64,000 nt of DNA from Cyclobacteriaceae bacterium. GTDB lineage: Bacteria > Bacteroidota > Bacteroidia > Cytophagales > Cyclobacteriaceae. The notes beneath the pieces were generated by a model, which saw nothing but the letters and a program-made list of their open reading frames with translations, was not told where the DNA came from and did not search any database. This document shows positions 18,364-27,644 of this stretch, piece by piece (the stretch's first letter is position 1; every line of letters starts with the position of its first letter). The position numbers were made by a program, and so were the translations under genes. The stretch is taken from positions 62,001 through 126,000 of the forward strand of contig JAGQYM010000004.1 in assembly GCA_020436085.1 (NCBI GenBank), in the 5' to 3' direction.

Positions 18364-19728
18364 TTATTCCAACAGATGGCAAAGGTCATATTCAGGATCA
18401 ATGTTGATGAACACATCTCCTCTTGCCTTAAGGAACCACTTGTCCAACGCTCTATCTTTTTTCTCTGCAAGTGCTGCAGCTTGAATCCGATGCCAGTCAT
18501 CTTTCAAATTTGCCTGATGAGGTAACAACTTTGTTTTAAAATAGATGATACGCACTGCGTCCTTTCCATCGTCCGTTCTGTATTTGATAGGTTCACTCAC
18601 ATCACCTGCTTTCATTGCATCAATCTTGAAATACACTACCGGGTCGATCTCTTTGATTGAAATTTTTGTTCCTCCATCTGCATCTGTGAAGAATCCGCCT
18701 TGCCCTTTGGTCTGTTGATCATCTGAATACTCCTTGGCTGCTTTTTCGAAGGTGATGCTATCATTTACGATGGCAAGCCTCAAGCTGTCCATAAATTTCT
18801 CTGTGCGGCTAATGTCCTCCTCAGAAGGTGTAGACGACATCAGGATGTGCCTTGAGTTATACTCATTGCCTCTTCTCTCAATCAATTGCATGATATGAAA
18901 ACCAAATGGCGACTCGAATGGCTGCGATATCTCACCTGGCCTCAATTTAAAAGCGGTAGCCTCATAGGTCGGTACCATCGCGCCACGTCCCACGTAGCCC
19001 ATGTCACCCCCGTTGTATTGCGCGCTGGGGTCCTCAGAATATTTTCGAGCAAGTTCTTTAAAATCTTCCCCCTTGATAAGTCTGTCTCGTATGTCGCTGA
19101 GTTTTTGTCTGGTTTCGTTTTTCTGTTCCTCACTCACTTTTACTATACGCACAATTTGCGCTACTTCCACATCAGATGAATAATAAGGAAGACTATCTTG
19201 AGGTATCTTATTGAAAAATCTCCTTACCTCTGCTGGTGTCACAGCTATGTCCTTGGTTATCTCTTGAGTCATTTCATTGCCCAATAGCTGCTCACGGATC
19301 TGATCTCTCAGGTCAAGCCTTATCTCGTCCATCGTCTTTCCGTACGCGCGTTCAAGTTCTTCGGGAGAGTTGCCTGAGTTCTGAAGAATCAATTGCATCC
19401 TTCGAGTCGTGTTTTGATCAACCTCATCATCCGTTACCACCACTGAGTCGATCTCTGCTTTTGCAACCATGAGCTTATTGATGATGATGCGGTTGAGGAG
19501 CTCACATTTGGCCTCCCTTGACTGCGGGTTTCCATCCGCCAGATAATTTTGATACGCCACCTCCAGGTCAGATTTCAACACGATGTAGTTATCAACCTTG
19601 GCGATGATCTTGTCAACCACAAAGCCAGGGTTGTCCTGTGCCCCCAATTTGGGTGACAACAACACTGCAACCAGTACGATCAGGCTAGTTAAATATCTCG
19701 AAATCCTTACTTTCCGCTGCGTTTTCAT
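18364..19728 (-). CDS. surA: Periplasmic peptidyl-prolyl isomerase/chaperone SurA
   Basis: With the ATG at 19728 the protein has 454 residues and a clear signal peptide ending LLSPKLGAQ. A SurA N-terminal chaperone domain (VDKIIAKVDNYIVLKSDLE) is followed by two parvulin domains. The first is canonical (FKELARKYSEDPSAQYNGGDMGYV split around residue 225, then SPFGFHIMQL), the second more divergent (KGQGGFFTDADGG). It should help outer-membrane proteins fold. The start lies 44 bases inside the upstream lipoprotein gene, so the two are coupled. The frame runs back to 19755, but the ATG gives the better signal peptide. Confidence 0.88.
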   Translation of the reverse strand: MKTQRKVRISRYLTSLIVLVAVLLSPKLGAQDNPGFVVDKIIAKVDNYIVLKSDLEVAYQNYLADGNPQSREAKCELLNRIIINKLMVAKAEIDSVVVTDDEVDQNTTRRMQLILQNSGNSPEELERAYGKTMDEIRLDLRDQIREQLLGNEMTQEITKDIAVTPAEVRRFFNKIPQDSLPYYSSDVEVAQIVRIVKVSEEQKNETRQKLSDIRDRLIKGEDFKELARKYSEDPSAQYNGGDMGYVGRGAMVPTYEATAFKLRPGEISQPFESPFGFHIMQLIERRGNEYNSRHILMSSTPSEEDISRTEKFMDSLRLAIVNDSITFEKAAKEYSDDQQTKGQGGFFTDADGGTKISIKEIDPVVYFKIDAMKAGDVSEPIKYRTDDGKDAVRIIYFKTKLLPHQANLKDDWHRIQAAALAEKKDRALDKWFLKARGDVFINIDPEYDLCHLLE

Positions 19729-20602
19729 ACACTTCTTCTTCCAATTTGCGCGCAAGTTCTACTTTTCTTTTGTTAATAATAATATTTTTTATGTCCTCTT
19801 TAACGAATTCAAGAGGCGACACATTATCCGAAATTTTATAAGCATCTATCTTCAGGTAGTACAAGAATCCGGCATCGCTGGTTTCATAATACGGATAGCT
19901 TTTCAAAAACTGAATCTTGTTTGGGATTTCAGCCAAAGGAGAATTAACAACCAGTTTATCAAATTCAATCCAACTTGAGTCAGACAAATGATAGGCAGAT
20001 GAAAAACTAAGACAATATGACCGCAGGTCATCTCTGTCTTTCTGCTTATTAGAGAAAATCAGATCCTTGACTCTATTCACACGAGGCGCACCTTGCGGCA
20101 CTTTGATAAACGTCCCTTTAATGATGTTCTGCTTAAGAATGAAGTTGTCGATATTTTGAGTGTAATATGTTTCGATCTCCTGATCAGAGACACTGTCGGT
20201 GAGATTTTGCTGGATATATAATTTTTGAAATTGGTAGCCGATCAAACTGTATCGATAGTCGAGTATTTTTCTCTCAACTTCTGCCTCGTTAATATCTATC
20301 CTCTTCAGCGCCTCGTTGATCAACAACTGTTTTCTGATCCAACTATTTACATAGGCCGTCATACGTCCTGCGCTATCTTCCTTAGGAGTATTTGCTGTCA
20401 CTATACCCTCTAATTCATCAAGGTACAGGTAGGTGTCATTCACACGAGCTACTGCCTTTCGAGTGGCATCTTCACCAGCCTGGTCTTTTTTCATTCTGAT
20501 TAGCTCGCAGCCCGACAAGAGCAACACAATGACAGTGATTGCAACTACGGGGGAAAAAGTTTTATTTGATAATTGATTCAAATGATACTGAAATTGATTC
20601 AA
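19685..20602 (-). CDS. SurA-like folding-factor lipoprotein without a recognisable parvulin domain
   Basis: The 305-residue protein has a lipobox (LLLSGC), then a SurA N-terminal-type helical domain (VARVNDTYLYLDELEGIV; helices to about residue 150). The rest (about 155-290) occupies the place of a PPIase domain but lacks the conserved GGDLGY and FGxHI motifs of parvulins. The start is a TTG overlapping the TGA of the upstream PPIase (TTGA, 20599-20602); no ATG is available before the lipobox. It sits between two parvulin genes, suggesting an outer-membrane or periplasmic holdase that works with them. Confidence 0.75.
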   Translation of the reverse strand: MNQFQYHLNQLSNKTFSPVVAITVIVLLLSGCELIRMKKDQAGEDATRKAVARVNDTYLYLDELEGIVTANTPKEDSAGRMTAYVNSWIRKQLLINEALKRIDINEAEVERKILDYRYSLIGYQFQKLYIQQNLTDSVSDQEIETYYTQNIDNFILKQNIIKGTFIKVPQGAPRVNRVKDLIFSNKQKDRDDLRSYCLSFSSAYHLSDSSWIEFDKLVVNSPLAEIPNKIQFLKSYPYYETSDAGFLYYLKIDAYKISDNVSPLEFVKEDIKNIIINKRKVELARKLEEEVYENAAESKDFEIFN

Positions 20603-22530
20603 CCTTTCGAAGTGAGAATGGAGAGCGCCTTCTTCTTTCCCTTTTTATTCACCTTCACAGGATATTTGGCCCGCAATGCTTCAATCCATTTCTTTTCTAA
20701 CGCATCCTGGAAATCAGAAATTACACTTGCCCTTACTTCCTCAAACTTTTTAGTACCGGGCGCCACCAGGCTACTAATCTCCACAAGATAATACATTCCG
20801 TCTGCTTCAGCCTCCTGCAGTCCTATCACCCAATTGACCCGATCGATTGCCGGGTGCTCACCCTTTTCATAAGCACGTGAATTGGTGATGGATTTAAATT
20901 TCTTCAGATCTTCAGGTTTCAAAGTATCCCCTTTCGCAATAGTTTCTTTGACCTGGTCGCTGAACTCTTTGTCGTGTGTTGCAAAGATCCTGGCTTCTAC
21001 CCTGTCTCCCGCTTTATACTTATCGAGGTGCGATTGATAGTAGGCTACCTGACCAAGAGAGTCGTTCGATGCCTTATTCCAAACTTCCTGTTCCATAATT
21101 GAAAACAGCAAGATGCCCTCCCGATATTCATTCACCAGACTTTTGTATTCCGGGTTTTCTCGCTGAAGCTGGATGTCCTCTTCATTGCTCAACACGCTAT
21201 TGACATATGTTTCATACAGTCTGTTTACATATGTTGTAGGTGACTCCTTTGTAGCTGTGTGACCTTTTTGAATAAATGTTGCGAAATCTGCCAATGAATA
21301 TTTTTTTGAATTCACCTCAAACAATTCGGCACTCATGTCTAAACCATTCGCAGGCTTCCACCCTTCTTTGGTGATGGTTGAATCCATCAATTGGTTTAGT
21401 TTGTTGCGCAGCTCTTCCGATTCATGAAAATTCAATTTCTTTTTCCGCCTTTCGTCTTCCTTCGCCTTTGATATCGCCATCCGCTCATCTCTGGCAACCC
21501 TTCTTTTCAACGCAGGCTCCAATTCACTGAATGGCGGAACAGGTATTTTCTTTTCCAACTTCACTATGTGCCAACCAAAAGAGGTTTGAAAGGGAGAAGA
21601 AACGGCTCCCGGGTCTCTTAGAGAAAATGCGACCTCCTCAAATTTTGGTGCCGAAGCAAGAGCACCTTTCCCGAATGGGCGCAATCTTCCTCCATTGTCT
21701 TTGGTGCCGGGATCTTCAGAGTATTCTTTGCACACTTTTGTCCAATCTTCACCTCTCAAAATTTTCTGATAGGCCTCATCGATTCGGTTTTTGTTTTCAT
21801 TTCCACGCACCAAAATATGAGACACTTCGATCTCCCCACTAGAAGGTCTTCGATCAACTACTTTTATGATGTGATAGCCAAATCGTGTCCTCACAGGATT
21901 CGAAACTTTTCCGACTTCTGTTTTAAACGCTGCATCCTCAAAAGGATAAACCATCTGAAGTGCTGTAAAGTATCCTAGGTCCCCACTATTTGACTTCGCA
22001 GAAGGATCACTAGAAAACTCCTGCGCCAGCATTCCAAAATCCTCTCCCTTCATTACCCGCTCCCGAATCTCTATCGCCTTGTTGTAAGCCTCCAATGTGT
22101 CTTTTGGCGATGCATCTCCGTTGATAGAAATTAGAATATGAGACGCCTTGACTTCCTCATTCATCCGGTCATAAACTTCCTTCACAAGTTTATCCAGTGC
22201 ATCCCCTTCAGCTACGAACGGCTTTCTCAACTCGGCCTTATAACCATTCAGCTCTGTCTTAAAGCTTTCCGTATTCCCCATTCCTCTCGATTCCGCCTCG
22301 GTCACCTTCAATTTGAAGTTGATAAAAAGTGTAAGGTACTCTTCAATTTTCTCTTTGGTGAATTCCTCTTCTCGGCCTTGATGATTCTTTTTGTACAGAT
22401 ATACAAACTCATCCACATCAACGGGCTTGTTATCAACACTGAACAACTCAAGCGGCCTGTCTTTCTGCTGACTGAAAACATATCCAGCAGGTAGAAAAAC
22501 TGCTAACAGAAAAAAGCGAACGAATTTCAT
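20599..22530 (-). CDS. Periplasmic PpiC-type peptidyl-prolyl isomerase with two parvulin domains
   Basis: With the ATG at 22530 the protein has 643 residues and a signal peptide (MKFVRFFLLAVFLPAGYVFS). Two tandem parvulin domains follow the N-terminal helical part: ASHILISIN ... FSSDPSAKSNSGDLGYF ... TRFGYHIIKVVD near 130-225, and VSHILVRGN ... YSEDPGTKDNGG ... TSFGWHIVKLEK near 235-330. A long C-terminal helical region (about 330-620) and a basic tail end the protein. It should catalyse prolyl isomerisation and chaperone outer-membrane clients. The upstream thioredoxin-like gene ends 24 bases before its start. Confidence 0.9.
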   Translation of the reverse strand: MKFVRFFLLAVFLPAGYVFSQQKDRPLELFSVDNKPVDVDEFVYLYKKNHQGREEEFTKEKIEEYLTLFINFKLKVTEAESRGMGNTESFKTELNGYKAELRKPFVAEGDALDKLVKEVYDRMNEEVKASHILISINGDASPKDTLEAYNKAIEIRERVMKGEDFGMLAQEFSSDPSAKSNSGDLGYFTALQMVYPFEDAAFKTEVGKVSNPVRTRFGYHIIKVVDRRPSSGEIEVSHILVRGNENKNRIDEAYQKILRGEDWTKVCKEYSEDPGTKDNGGRLRPFGKGALASAPKFEEVAFSLRDPGAVSSPFQTSFGWHIVKLEKKIPVPPFSELEPALKRRVARDERMAISKAKEDERRKKKLNFHESEELRNKLNQLMDSTITKEGWKPANGLDMSAELFEVNSKKYSLADFATFIQKGHTATKESPTTYVNRLYETYVNSVLSNEEDIQLQRENPEYKSLVNEYREGILLFSIMEQEVWNKASNDSLGQVAYYQSHLDKYKAGDRVEARIFATHDKEFSDQVKETIAKGDTLKPEDLKKFKSITNSRAYEKGEHPAIDRVNWVIGLQEAEADGMYYLVEISSLVAPGTKKFEEVRASVISDFQDALEKKWIEALRAKYPVKVNKKGKKKALSILTSKG

Positions 22531-22554
22531 TCCTAACTCCGAAGACAAAGTATT

Positions 22555-23061
22555 CTAGTTCTTTGCTTTAGACATTATTTTTTCCACGGACGTGGTAGTT
22601 GAAAAATCCTCAATGGGATTAATGTCCTTATCATACAACCTCATATGAGGGAGATAGGACGCATTGAGAACCTTATAAGTGGCCACGGGACTGGCGTACA
22701 AAAATTTTACATTCCTGAAGTTGTTGAGCTCATATCGCTCAGAAAATTTTTTTACTTCAGCCATTGTTTCAGAACTGATCATCAGCACAGTCACATCCTT
22801 CAGCTTACTAATGTTGTTTCTAATCTCCACCGCTTCATCCTGACAATGCTCACAAAATGGATTGAACACCACCGCCAGGTATGAATTGCGCTTGTCGGCT
22901 ACTGTCAATGTAAACGCTGTGCTATCAAGCGTGAGTAAATTGAGACTATCCAGCTCACCCATAGGGATAGGTGTTGTGTCTTCAAAAGAACATCTGCTGG
23001 TGACCAGACCAGTCGCGATTACGATCAATGAGAGAACTATTAAACCAAAACTTCTTTTCAT
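22555..23061 (-). CDS. Exported thioredoxin-like protein (TlpA/redoxin type)
   Basis: The 168-residue protein has an N-terminal export signal (a Cys follows it at TSRC, but Arg before Cys makes lipidation doubtful). It then has a thioredoxin fold with VVFNPFCEHCQDEA, giving a C-x-x-C active site of C-E-H-C, a LMISSE strand, and a cis-Pro-like YLPHMRLYD segment. It probably handles thiol-disulfide exchange in the periplasm. It lies between the partner-switching genes and the PPIase genes, all on one strand with gaps of 18 and 24 bases, so it may share their transcript. Confidence 0.75.
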   Translation of the reverse strand: MKRSFGLIVLSLIVIATGLVTSRCSFEDTTPIPMGELDSLNLLTLDSTAFTLTVADKRNSYLAVVFNPFCEHCQDEAVEIRNNISKLKDVTVLMISSETMAEVKKFSERYELNNFRNVKFLYASPVATYKVLNASYLPHMRLYDKDINPIEDFSTTTSVEKIMSKAKN

Positions 23062-23079
23062 TTTATATAACTAGCTTTT

Positions 23080-23502
23080 TTAAGAATTAATTTGAATTGC
23101 TTTGCTCAGTACACAAACGTTTTTGCCATCGCGATTTACGTACTCCACCTTATCCATGATAGACTTCACCAATCTTATACCCAAGCCTCCCTTTCTCTTT
23201 TCATGAATCAGATTGTCCATTTGAGGTTCACTGAATTTATTGATGTCAAATACATTGCCGTCATCAATAATCTCAAAAACGAGTTCACCGCGGTTTGGCT
23301 CGTTTATTCTCAGCTCAATCGTGTGCTCCGGATTGCAGTGGTGAGCGTGTATCATCAGGTTAGAACACATTTCGTCAATGGCAAGTATGATCGCACTCAA
23401 CTCCAATTCGGGGATGCTGTGATCCTTTAGTGAAGTTCGAATGAACTCCCGAATGCCCTTTAGATTGCTGAGGCTACACCCTATGTTATACTGATAGCTC
23501 AT
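23080..23502 (-). CDS. Anti-sigma factor serine kinase, RsbW/SpoIIAB-like (HATPase_c_2)
   Basis: The 140-residue protein is a GHKL-fold ATPase with N-box A41-I-D-E44-x3-N48 in AIDEMCSNLMIHAHH, G1 box EIIDDGNVFD and G2 box KRKGGLGIRLVKSIMD. In the partner-switch family it phosphorylates the STAS antagonist and otherwise binds a sigma factor or other target. It overlaps the STAS gene by 17 bases, and the phosphatase gene is next upstream. No sigma factor gene is nearby, so the output is unknown. Confidence 0.88.
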   Translation of the reverse strand: MSYQYNIGCSLSNLKGIREFIRTSLKDHSIPELELSAIILAIDEMCSNLMIHAHHCNPEHTIELRINEPNRGELVFEIIDDGNVFDINKFSEPQMDNLIHEKRKGGLGIRLVKSIMDKVEYVNRDGKNVCVLSKAIQINS

Positions 23503-23836
23503 TGATCAATTGCTTTGCCTCTTCCTTCGTGTTTCTGATATGTAGCAAGTCTGCCAGTCCAAGAATGTTAAAATTGTTTTCTACTTTTTCGTTCAGTCCA
23601 AACATCACCATACAAATGCCTTTATCGCTAAACTCTTCGATATAGGACATAAAAACACCCAATCCAGCTGAGGAGATGTATTCAAGAGAACCACAATCCA
23701 CCAGAATTTTTTTATACCCCTCTCCGACACTTTTGGCAATCGAGAGATCCAGCTCAATGGATGAACTGGCGTCAATTTCACCGATTATCGCCAGGGTGTC
23801 TATTCCTTCTTCTTGTAGCCTTTTGATCTGAACCAT
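23486..23836 (-). CDS. STAS-domain anti-sigma factor antagonist, RsbV/SpoIIAA-like
   Basis: This is a single-domain STAS protein of 116 residues with LVDCGSLEYISSAGLGVF near 45-62; the phosphorylated serine should be S55 or S56. Its phosphorylation by the RsbW-like kinase and dephosphorylation by the SpoIIE phosphatase would set the switch. The gene order phosphatase-STAS-kinase on one strand, with a 34-base gap and then a 17-base overlap, supports a complete module. Confidence 0.9.
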   Translation of the reverse strand: MVQIKRLQEEGIDTLAIIGEIDASSSIELDLSIAKSVGEGYKKILVDCGSLEYISSAGLGVFMSYIEEFSDKGICMVMFGLNEKVENNFNILGLADLLHIRNTKEEAKQLINELSV

Positions 23837-23870
23837 TGTTATTAACGATTTTAATTTTTATTAGTTCTAA

Positions 23871-25931
23871 CTAGCCAAACTTCACAATCATGGTCGTGTA
23901 GTCGTCATTTATGTCCTTTGTTCCCGAATATTCGTACAGTTTTGTAATGAGGTGCTCCTGTATCTCTTTCGCACCCTTTTGGCGCACTTCCATTAGGGTC
24001 TGTTGCAGCCTGTCGTAGCCAAATTCTTCTCCTTTGTTATCATTGGCCTCGGTGATTCCGTCAGTGTACAGCACCATGATGTCGCCAGTTTTATACCCAA
24101 AGGAATTCACCTCAATCATCTTGCAGTAGCTCTTGTTCTTTACCATGCCAAGTGCTGCTCCTTTGTCTTTGAAGTATTCAGACGAGTCAGTGTCACCATG
24201 ATAGTAAAGCACAGGACAGTGACCAGCCCTACAATAGGTGACTGTTTTATTGGCTGTGTCAACAACGAAATAAATTGCTGAAATAAATGAGCCTCTTTCT
24301 AAACAAAAAACGAGAGCCTGATTAGCACGCACCATAAACTCGGTTGGCTCCAGCTCCTGCTGCGCCAAACTGTGAAAGATCCCCTTCATCTGCGACATGT
24401 GAAATGCAGCCGTTGTTCCTTTTCCGGACACGTCAGCTATAATCAACGCAACCTTGTTCTCGTTGATTCGGATCGTGTCGTAATAATCGCCACCTACCTC
24501 ATCTGCGGATTGTGAGAATGCAGCAATATCAAAGTCTCCATCAGATTCGAGGTTCTCCGGCAAGAGGCTCTTCTGCACCATCTTGGCAATTTTCAACTCC
24601 TCTTTGTAGCGCTCGTTTTGGAATGCCTCCTCGAGAAGTCTAAAGTTCTCAATTGAGATCCCTGCCTGGTTGGCAAAAGTGGAGACCACCCGAGTCATCT
24701 CTTTGTTGAATCCTTCCGGCAATTCTTTTAAAATCGCGAGCGTACCAATCGAATCGCCCTTCACCATGATGGGAAAAGAAAGAATCGAACGGAAACGCGC
24801 ACCCTTAAGAGATCCTAGATGCTTGGAAAGATTTTTTGTTTTATCAACACTTTGATCGAGTACACCTTTGACCTTGTTGGTGCTCAGGTGATCCTTGATC
24901 GCTCGCGCTTCTGGTTCCGAGATTCCGTAGGTGTAAAGTTTGTCTTCCTCAGAGGCACTCTTGATCTCCAGCCATGCTGCATCAGCAAATACTGAACTGA
25001 CGGAACTCTCCAACAAAATATTGTAAACGCTCTCTTCGTTTTGCTCCGTTTGAATGGACTGACTGATCCGCTGGAAGTTTACCACCTCCTCCAGTTTCTG
25101 CTCAAATACTGACGATGTAGGCAGGTTGAATAGGATTACCAGAAAAGAGAATAAGCTGTAAACGATAACAAATCCAAAAATTGAAAGACTAAAAGTGTGC
25201 GCCCTGAAATCAAGAAAGGATGTCGATTGAATACTGATAAAGTCAGAGAGACGAGTAACCGTGTACAAGAAATATCCGAGATAGAAAAACGCCAACAGAA
25301 GCAACAATAAGCTCGTCCACTTCTGCTTGAAGTTGAGATAAGCCACCCACTTCATATTTGCTGAAAGGATCAGCCCAACTACTCCAAGGGCCACCGCGAT
25401 CACAGTGCCGAGCGTTCCATTAAGCGATGTATTGATGCTGTCATACAGCAGAGCAAATAGCAGCGTGAATTCGAACACTCTCCAAATCCGAATCAGCCAC
25501 TTTGACTTTTGATAGAGTATAAGTCGCTTCCACGAAGTGTAGGCAGCAATCAAAAAGCTGATAAATAGCGCCAGATTGATTTGGTACACCACATCCACGA
25601 AGAGGACGTTAGTGGCCAGCGCAGTTTCGCCAAGCAAAAAGAGCACGAGTCGAAGTGCTAAGGAAATGACTGTGGCAACGAGACCGGTGGCAAATACTTG
25701 CCAGAGGATATCTGTGAAGTTGAGGTTCTCCTCCTTCTCAATTTTGAATTTATAGTAATAGAAGAGGCAAAGGACGTACAGGTCGAACATGACCCTCGGT
25801 AACCAAACCGGCACGTCTGGCCGAAGCCCACGGATGTCGCTGAACAAAACAGTAACATCTGAAAAGACCAATACAACCCAGGCAATAAAAGAGCCTAAAA
25901 AAGTAAGTCGTATGAGGGCCTTAGCTCGCAA
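23871..25931 (-). CDS. Membrane-bound GAF-SpoIIE (PP2C-type) serine phosphatase, RsbU-like
   Basis: The 686-residue protein has seven or eight N-terminal membrane helices (about 5-275), then a GAF domain (about 290-430), a short helical linker (EELKIAKMVQKSLLP) and a C-terminal SpoIIE phosphatase domain. The metal ligands are in DEVGGDYYD, ADVSGKGTTAA, RAGHCPVLYY, LYTDGITEAND and DDYTTMIVKF. It should sense a membrane or small-molecule signal and dephosphorylate the STAS protein encoded next. The start is a TTG at 25931; no ATG is found before the first helix. A guaB terminator hairpin lies only 17-46 bases upstream of it. Confidence 0.9.
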   Translation of the reverse strand: MRAKALIRLTFLGSFIAWVVLVFSDVTVLFSDIRGLRPDVPVWLPRVMFDLYVLCLFYYYKFKIEKEENLNFTDILWQVFATGLVATVISLALRLVLFLLGETALATNVLFVDVVYQINLALFISFLIAAYTSWKRLILYQKSKWLIRIWRVFEFTLLFALLYDSINTSLNGTLGTVIAVALGVVGLILSANMKWVAYLNFKQKWTSLLLLLLAFFYLGYFLYTVTRLSDFISIQSTSFLDFRAHTFSLSIFGFVIVYSLFSFLVILFNLPTSSVFEQKLEEVVNFQRISQSIQTEQNEESVYNILLESSVSSVFADAAWLEIKSASEEDKLYTYGISEPEARAIKDHLSTNKVKGVLDQSVDKTKNLSKHLGSLKGARFRSILSFPIMVKGDSIGTLAILKELPEGFNKEMTRVVSTFANQAGISIENFRLLEEAFQNERYKEELKIAKMVQKSLLPENLESDGDFDIAAFSQSADEVGGDYYDTIRINENKVALIIADVSGKGTTAAFHMSQMKGIFHSLAQQELEPTEFMVRANQALVFCLERGSFISAIYFVVDTANKTVTYCRAGHCPVLYYHGDTDSSEYFKDKGAALGMVKNKSYCKMIEVNSFGYKTGDIMVLYTDGITEANDNKGEEFGYDRLQQTLMEVRQKGAKEIQEHLITKLYEYSGTKDINDDYTTMIVKFG

Positions 25932-25947
25932 AATGGACGGAATTGAT

Positions 25948-25977
25948 AAAAAAATAAGCCAATCGGAAAATTGGCTT
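25948..25977 (-). terminator. Rho-independent terminator of guaB
   Basis: AAGCCAAT (25956-25963) pairs perfectly with ATTGGCTT (25970-25977) around a six-base loop. On the minus strand the hairpin is followed by a T7 run (A7 at 25948-25954 on the plus strand). It lies 68 bases after the guaB stop. Confidence 0.85.
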
Positions 25978-26044
25978 TACAATAATAGGAAAAGGAGTTT
26001 AGCTCCGGAAATGCCGTTTTACCGGCCTTATCCCCCATTAAAGA

Positions 26045-27520
26045 CTAATTTCGGCTATAGTTTGGCGCTTCCTGAGTGATGGACACATCGTGAGGATGGC
26101 TTTCATGTACTCCAGCAGCAGTAATTTTAACGAATCTGGCTCCCTTTAGCTTCTGAATGTTCTTGGCTCCACAGTAGCCCATACCCGCTCTCAGACCCCC
26201 AACAAGCTGATAAAGCACCTCTGACACATTGCCTTTGTAGGGCACCCTTCCAGAAATACCTTCCGGTACAAGCTTTTTAATATCGTCCTCGGTGTCCTGG
26301 AAGTAGCGGTCCTTCGACCCTTTGTCCATTGCTTCCATCGAGCCCATGCCACGGTAAGACTTGAACTTCCTTCCCTCGTACAAGATCATGTCACCCGGAG
26401 CTTCAACGGTTCCCGCAAGAAGCGATCCGATCATTACACTATCCGCTCCAGCGGCAATCGCTTTTGCTATATCTCCAGAAAAACGAATACCTCCATCAGC
26501 AATAACTTTCACGCCCGAGCCCTTCAATGCCTTTGCTGCTTCGTATACTGCTGAGAGTTGGGGCAACCCTACACCAGCAACAATACGAGTTGTACAGATG
26601 CTACCAGGTCCGACACCAACTTTCACCGTATCGGCACCGGCTTGGGCCAACATTTTCGCCCCATCGCCAGTTGCCACGTTGCCTACCACAAGTTCAACTT
26701 CAGGGAATTTCTTTTTCACTTTTTTGGCATTCTCGATCACAAACTTGTGATGACCGTGTGCTGTGTCAATGCTCACCACATCAACTCCTGAATTTTTCAA
26801 TGCTGTGATGCGATCGAAAATATCGGGGGTAACACCAACTGCAGCACCAACCCGCAAACGACCAAAGCTATCCTGGCAGGCATTGGGTTTGTTCTTCTTC
26901 TTTTGAATGTCTTTGAATGTGATAAGACCGGTCAGCTTCCCTTTCTTATTGACGATCGGCAGCTTCTCAATTTTATGTTTTTGAAGAATGACTTCAGCCT
27001 TTTCCAGTGTGATACCTTCCTGAGCGGTGATCAAATTCTCTTTGGTCATCAGCTCCTCCACTGGTTTGTTCATGTTTTTTTGGAAGCGAAGGTCACGATT
27101 GGTAATGATGCCCAATAGCTTTCCGTTTCCATCCACCACAGGGATCCCTCCAATCTTGAATTCACGCATAATATTTTCGGCATCGCGAAGGGTTGAATTT
27201 ACCTGAAGCGTGATCGGGTCGAGGATCATCCCGCTCTGAGATCTCTTCACCTTGCGCACCTGCTCGGCCTGCTGCTCGATAGTCATGTTCTTGTGAATGA
27301 AGCCAAGGCCACCCTCTAGTGCCATGGCAATCGCCAGGTCGGCCTCTGTGACCGTGTCCATGGCAGCCGAGATAATGGGGATGTTGAGCTTAATTTTTGC
27401 CGTCAGATTAGCCGAAATGTCAGTCTCCCGGGGAAGCACCTCGGAATACGCGGGAACCAACAGCACGTCATCGTAGGTAAGCGCCTCGTAAAGAAATTTG
27501 GAAGAATTCAGGGGGGTCAT
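26045..27520 (-). CDS. guaB: Inosine-5'-monophosphate dehydrogenase
   Basis: The protein is 491 residues from the ATG at 27520. It shows the IMPDH start [18 protein letters not shown], two CBS domains (about 95-210) inserted in the TIM barrel, the catalytic Cys309 in [15 protein letters not shown], and [10 protein letters not shown] and YRGKG-like flap regions. It oxidises IMP to XMP, the first step to GMP. An ATG seven codons upstream (27541) is possible, but the promoter predicts transcription starting at about 27547, leaving almost no leader for it; 27520 also gives the usual family length. Confidence 0.96.
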   Translation of the reverse strand: MTPLNSSKFLYEALTYDDVLLVPAYSEVLPRETDISANLTAKIKLNIPIISAAMDTVTEADLAIAMALEGGLGFIHKNMTIEQQAEQVRKVKRSQSGMILDPITLQVNSTLRDAENIMREFKIGGIPVVDGNGKLLGIITNRDLRFQKNMNKPVEELMTKENLITAQEGITLEKAEVILQKHKIEKLPIVNKKGKLTGLITFKDIQKKKNKPNACQDSFGRLRVGAAVGVTPDIFDRITALKNSGVDVVSIDTAHGHHKFVIENAKKVKKKFPEVELVVGNVATGDGAKMLAQAGADTVKVGVGPGSICTTRIVAGVGLPQLSAVYEAAKALKGSGVKVIADGGIRFSGDIAKAIAAGADSVMIGSLLAGTVEAPGDMILYEGRKFKSYRGMGSMEAMDKGSKDRYFQDTEDDIKKLVPEGISGRVPYKGNVSEVLYQLVGGLRAGMGYCGAKNIQKLKGARFVKITAAGVHESHPHDVSITQEAPNYSRN

Positions 27521-27552
27521 AGCAAATAATTTAGGAACCATTATTTGCCGGG

Positions 27553-27582
27553 CAAAGGTAGCCTAATTTGCTGATATGGCAA
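27553..27582 (-). promoter_or_regulatory. Bacteroidota-type promoter of guaB (TTG-N19-TACCTTTG)
   Basis: Read on the minus strand, TTG at 27582-27580 is followed by a 19-base spacer and TACCTTTG at 27560-27553, an exact fit to the TTG / TAnnTTTG consensus of this phylum. The predicted start of transcription is about 27547, 26 bases before the preferred guaB ATG. Confidence 0.75.
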
Positions 27583-27644
27583 TTTCCGGTCTCTGATTTA
27601 TCTGGTTAACTTTACCATCATTTTTTAAACTTAAAACATCCACC

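Noticed and set aside
26361-26750. 129-codon plus-strand frame opposite guaB
   Set aside because: It overlaps the guaB coding region fully; composition is that of an antisense shadow (Pro/Ala/Thr/Ser rich).
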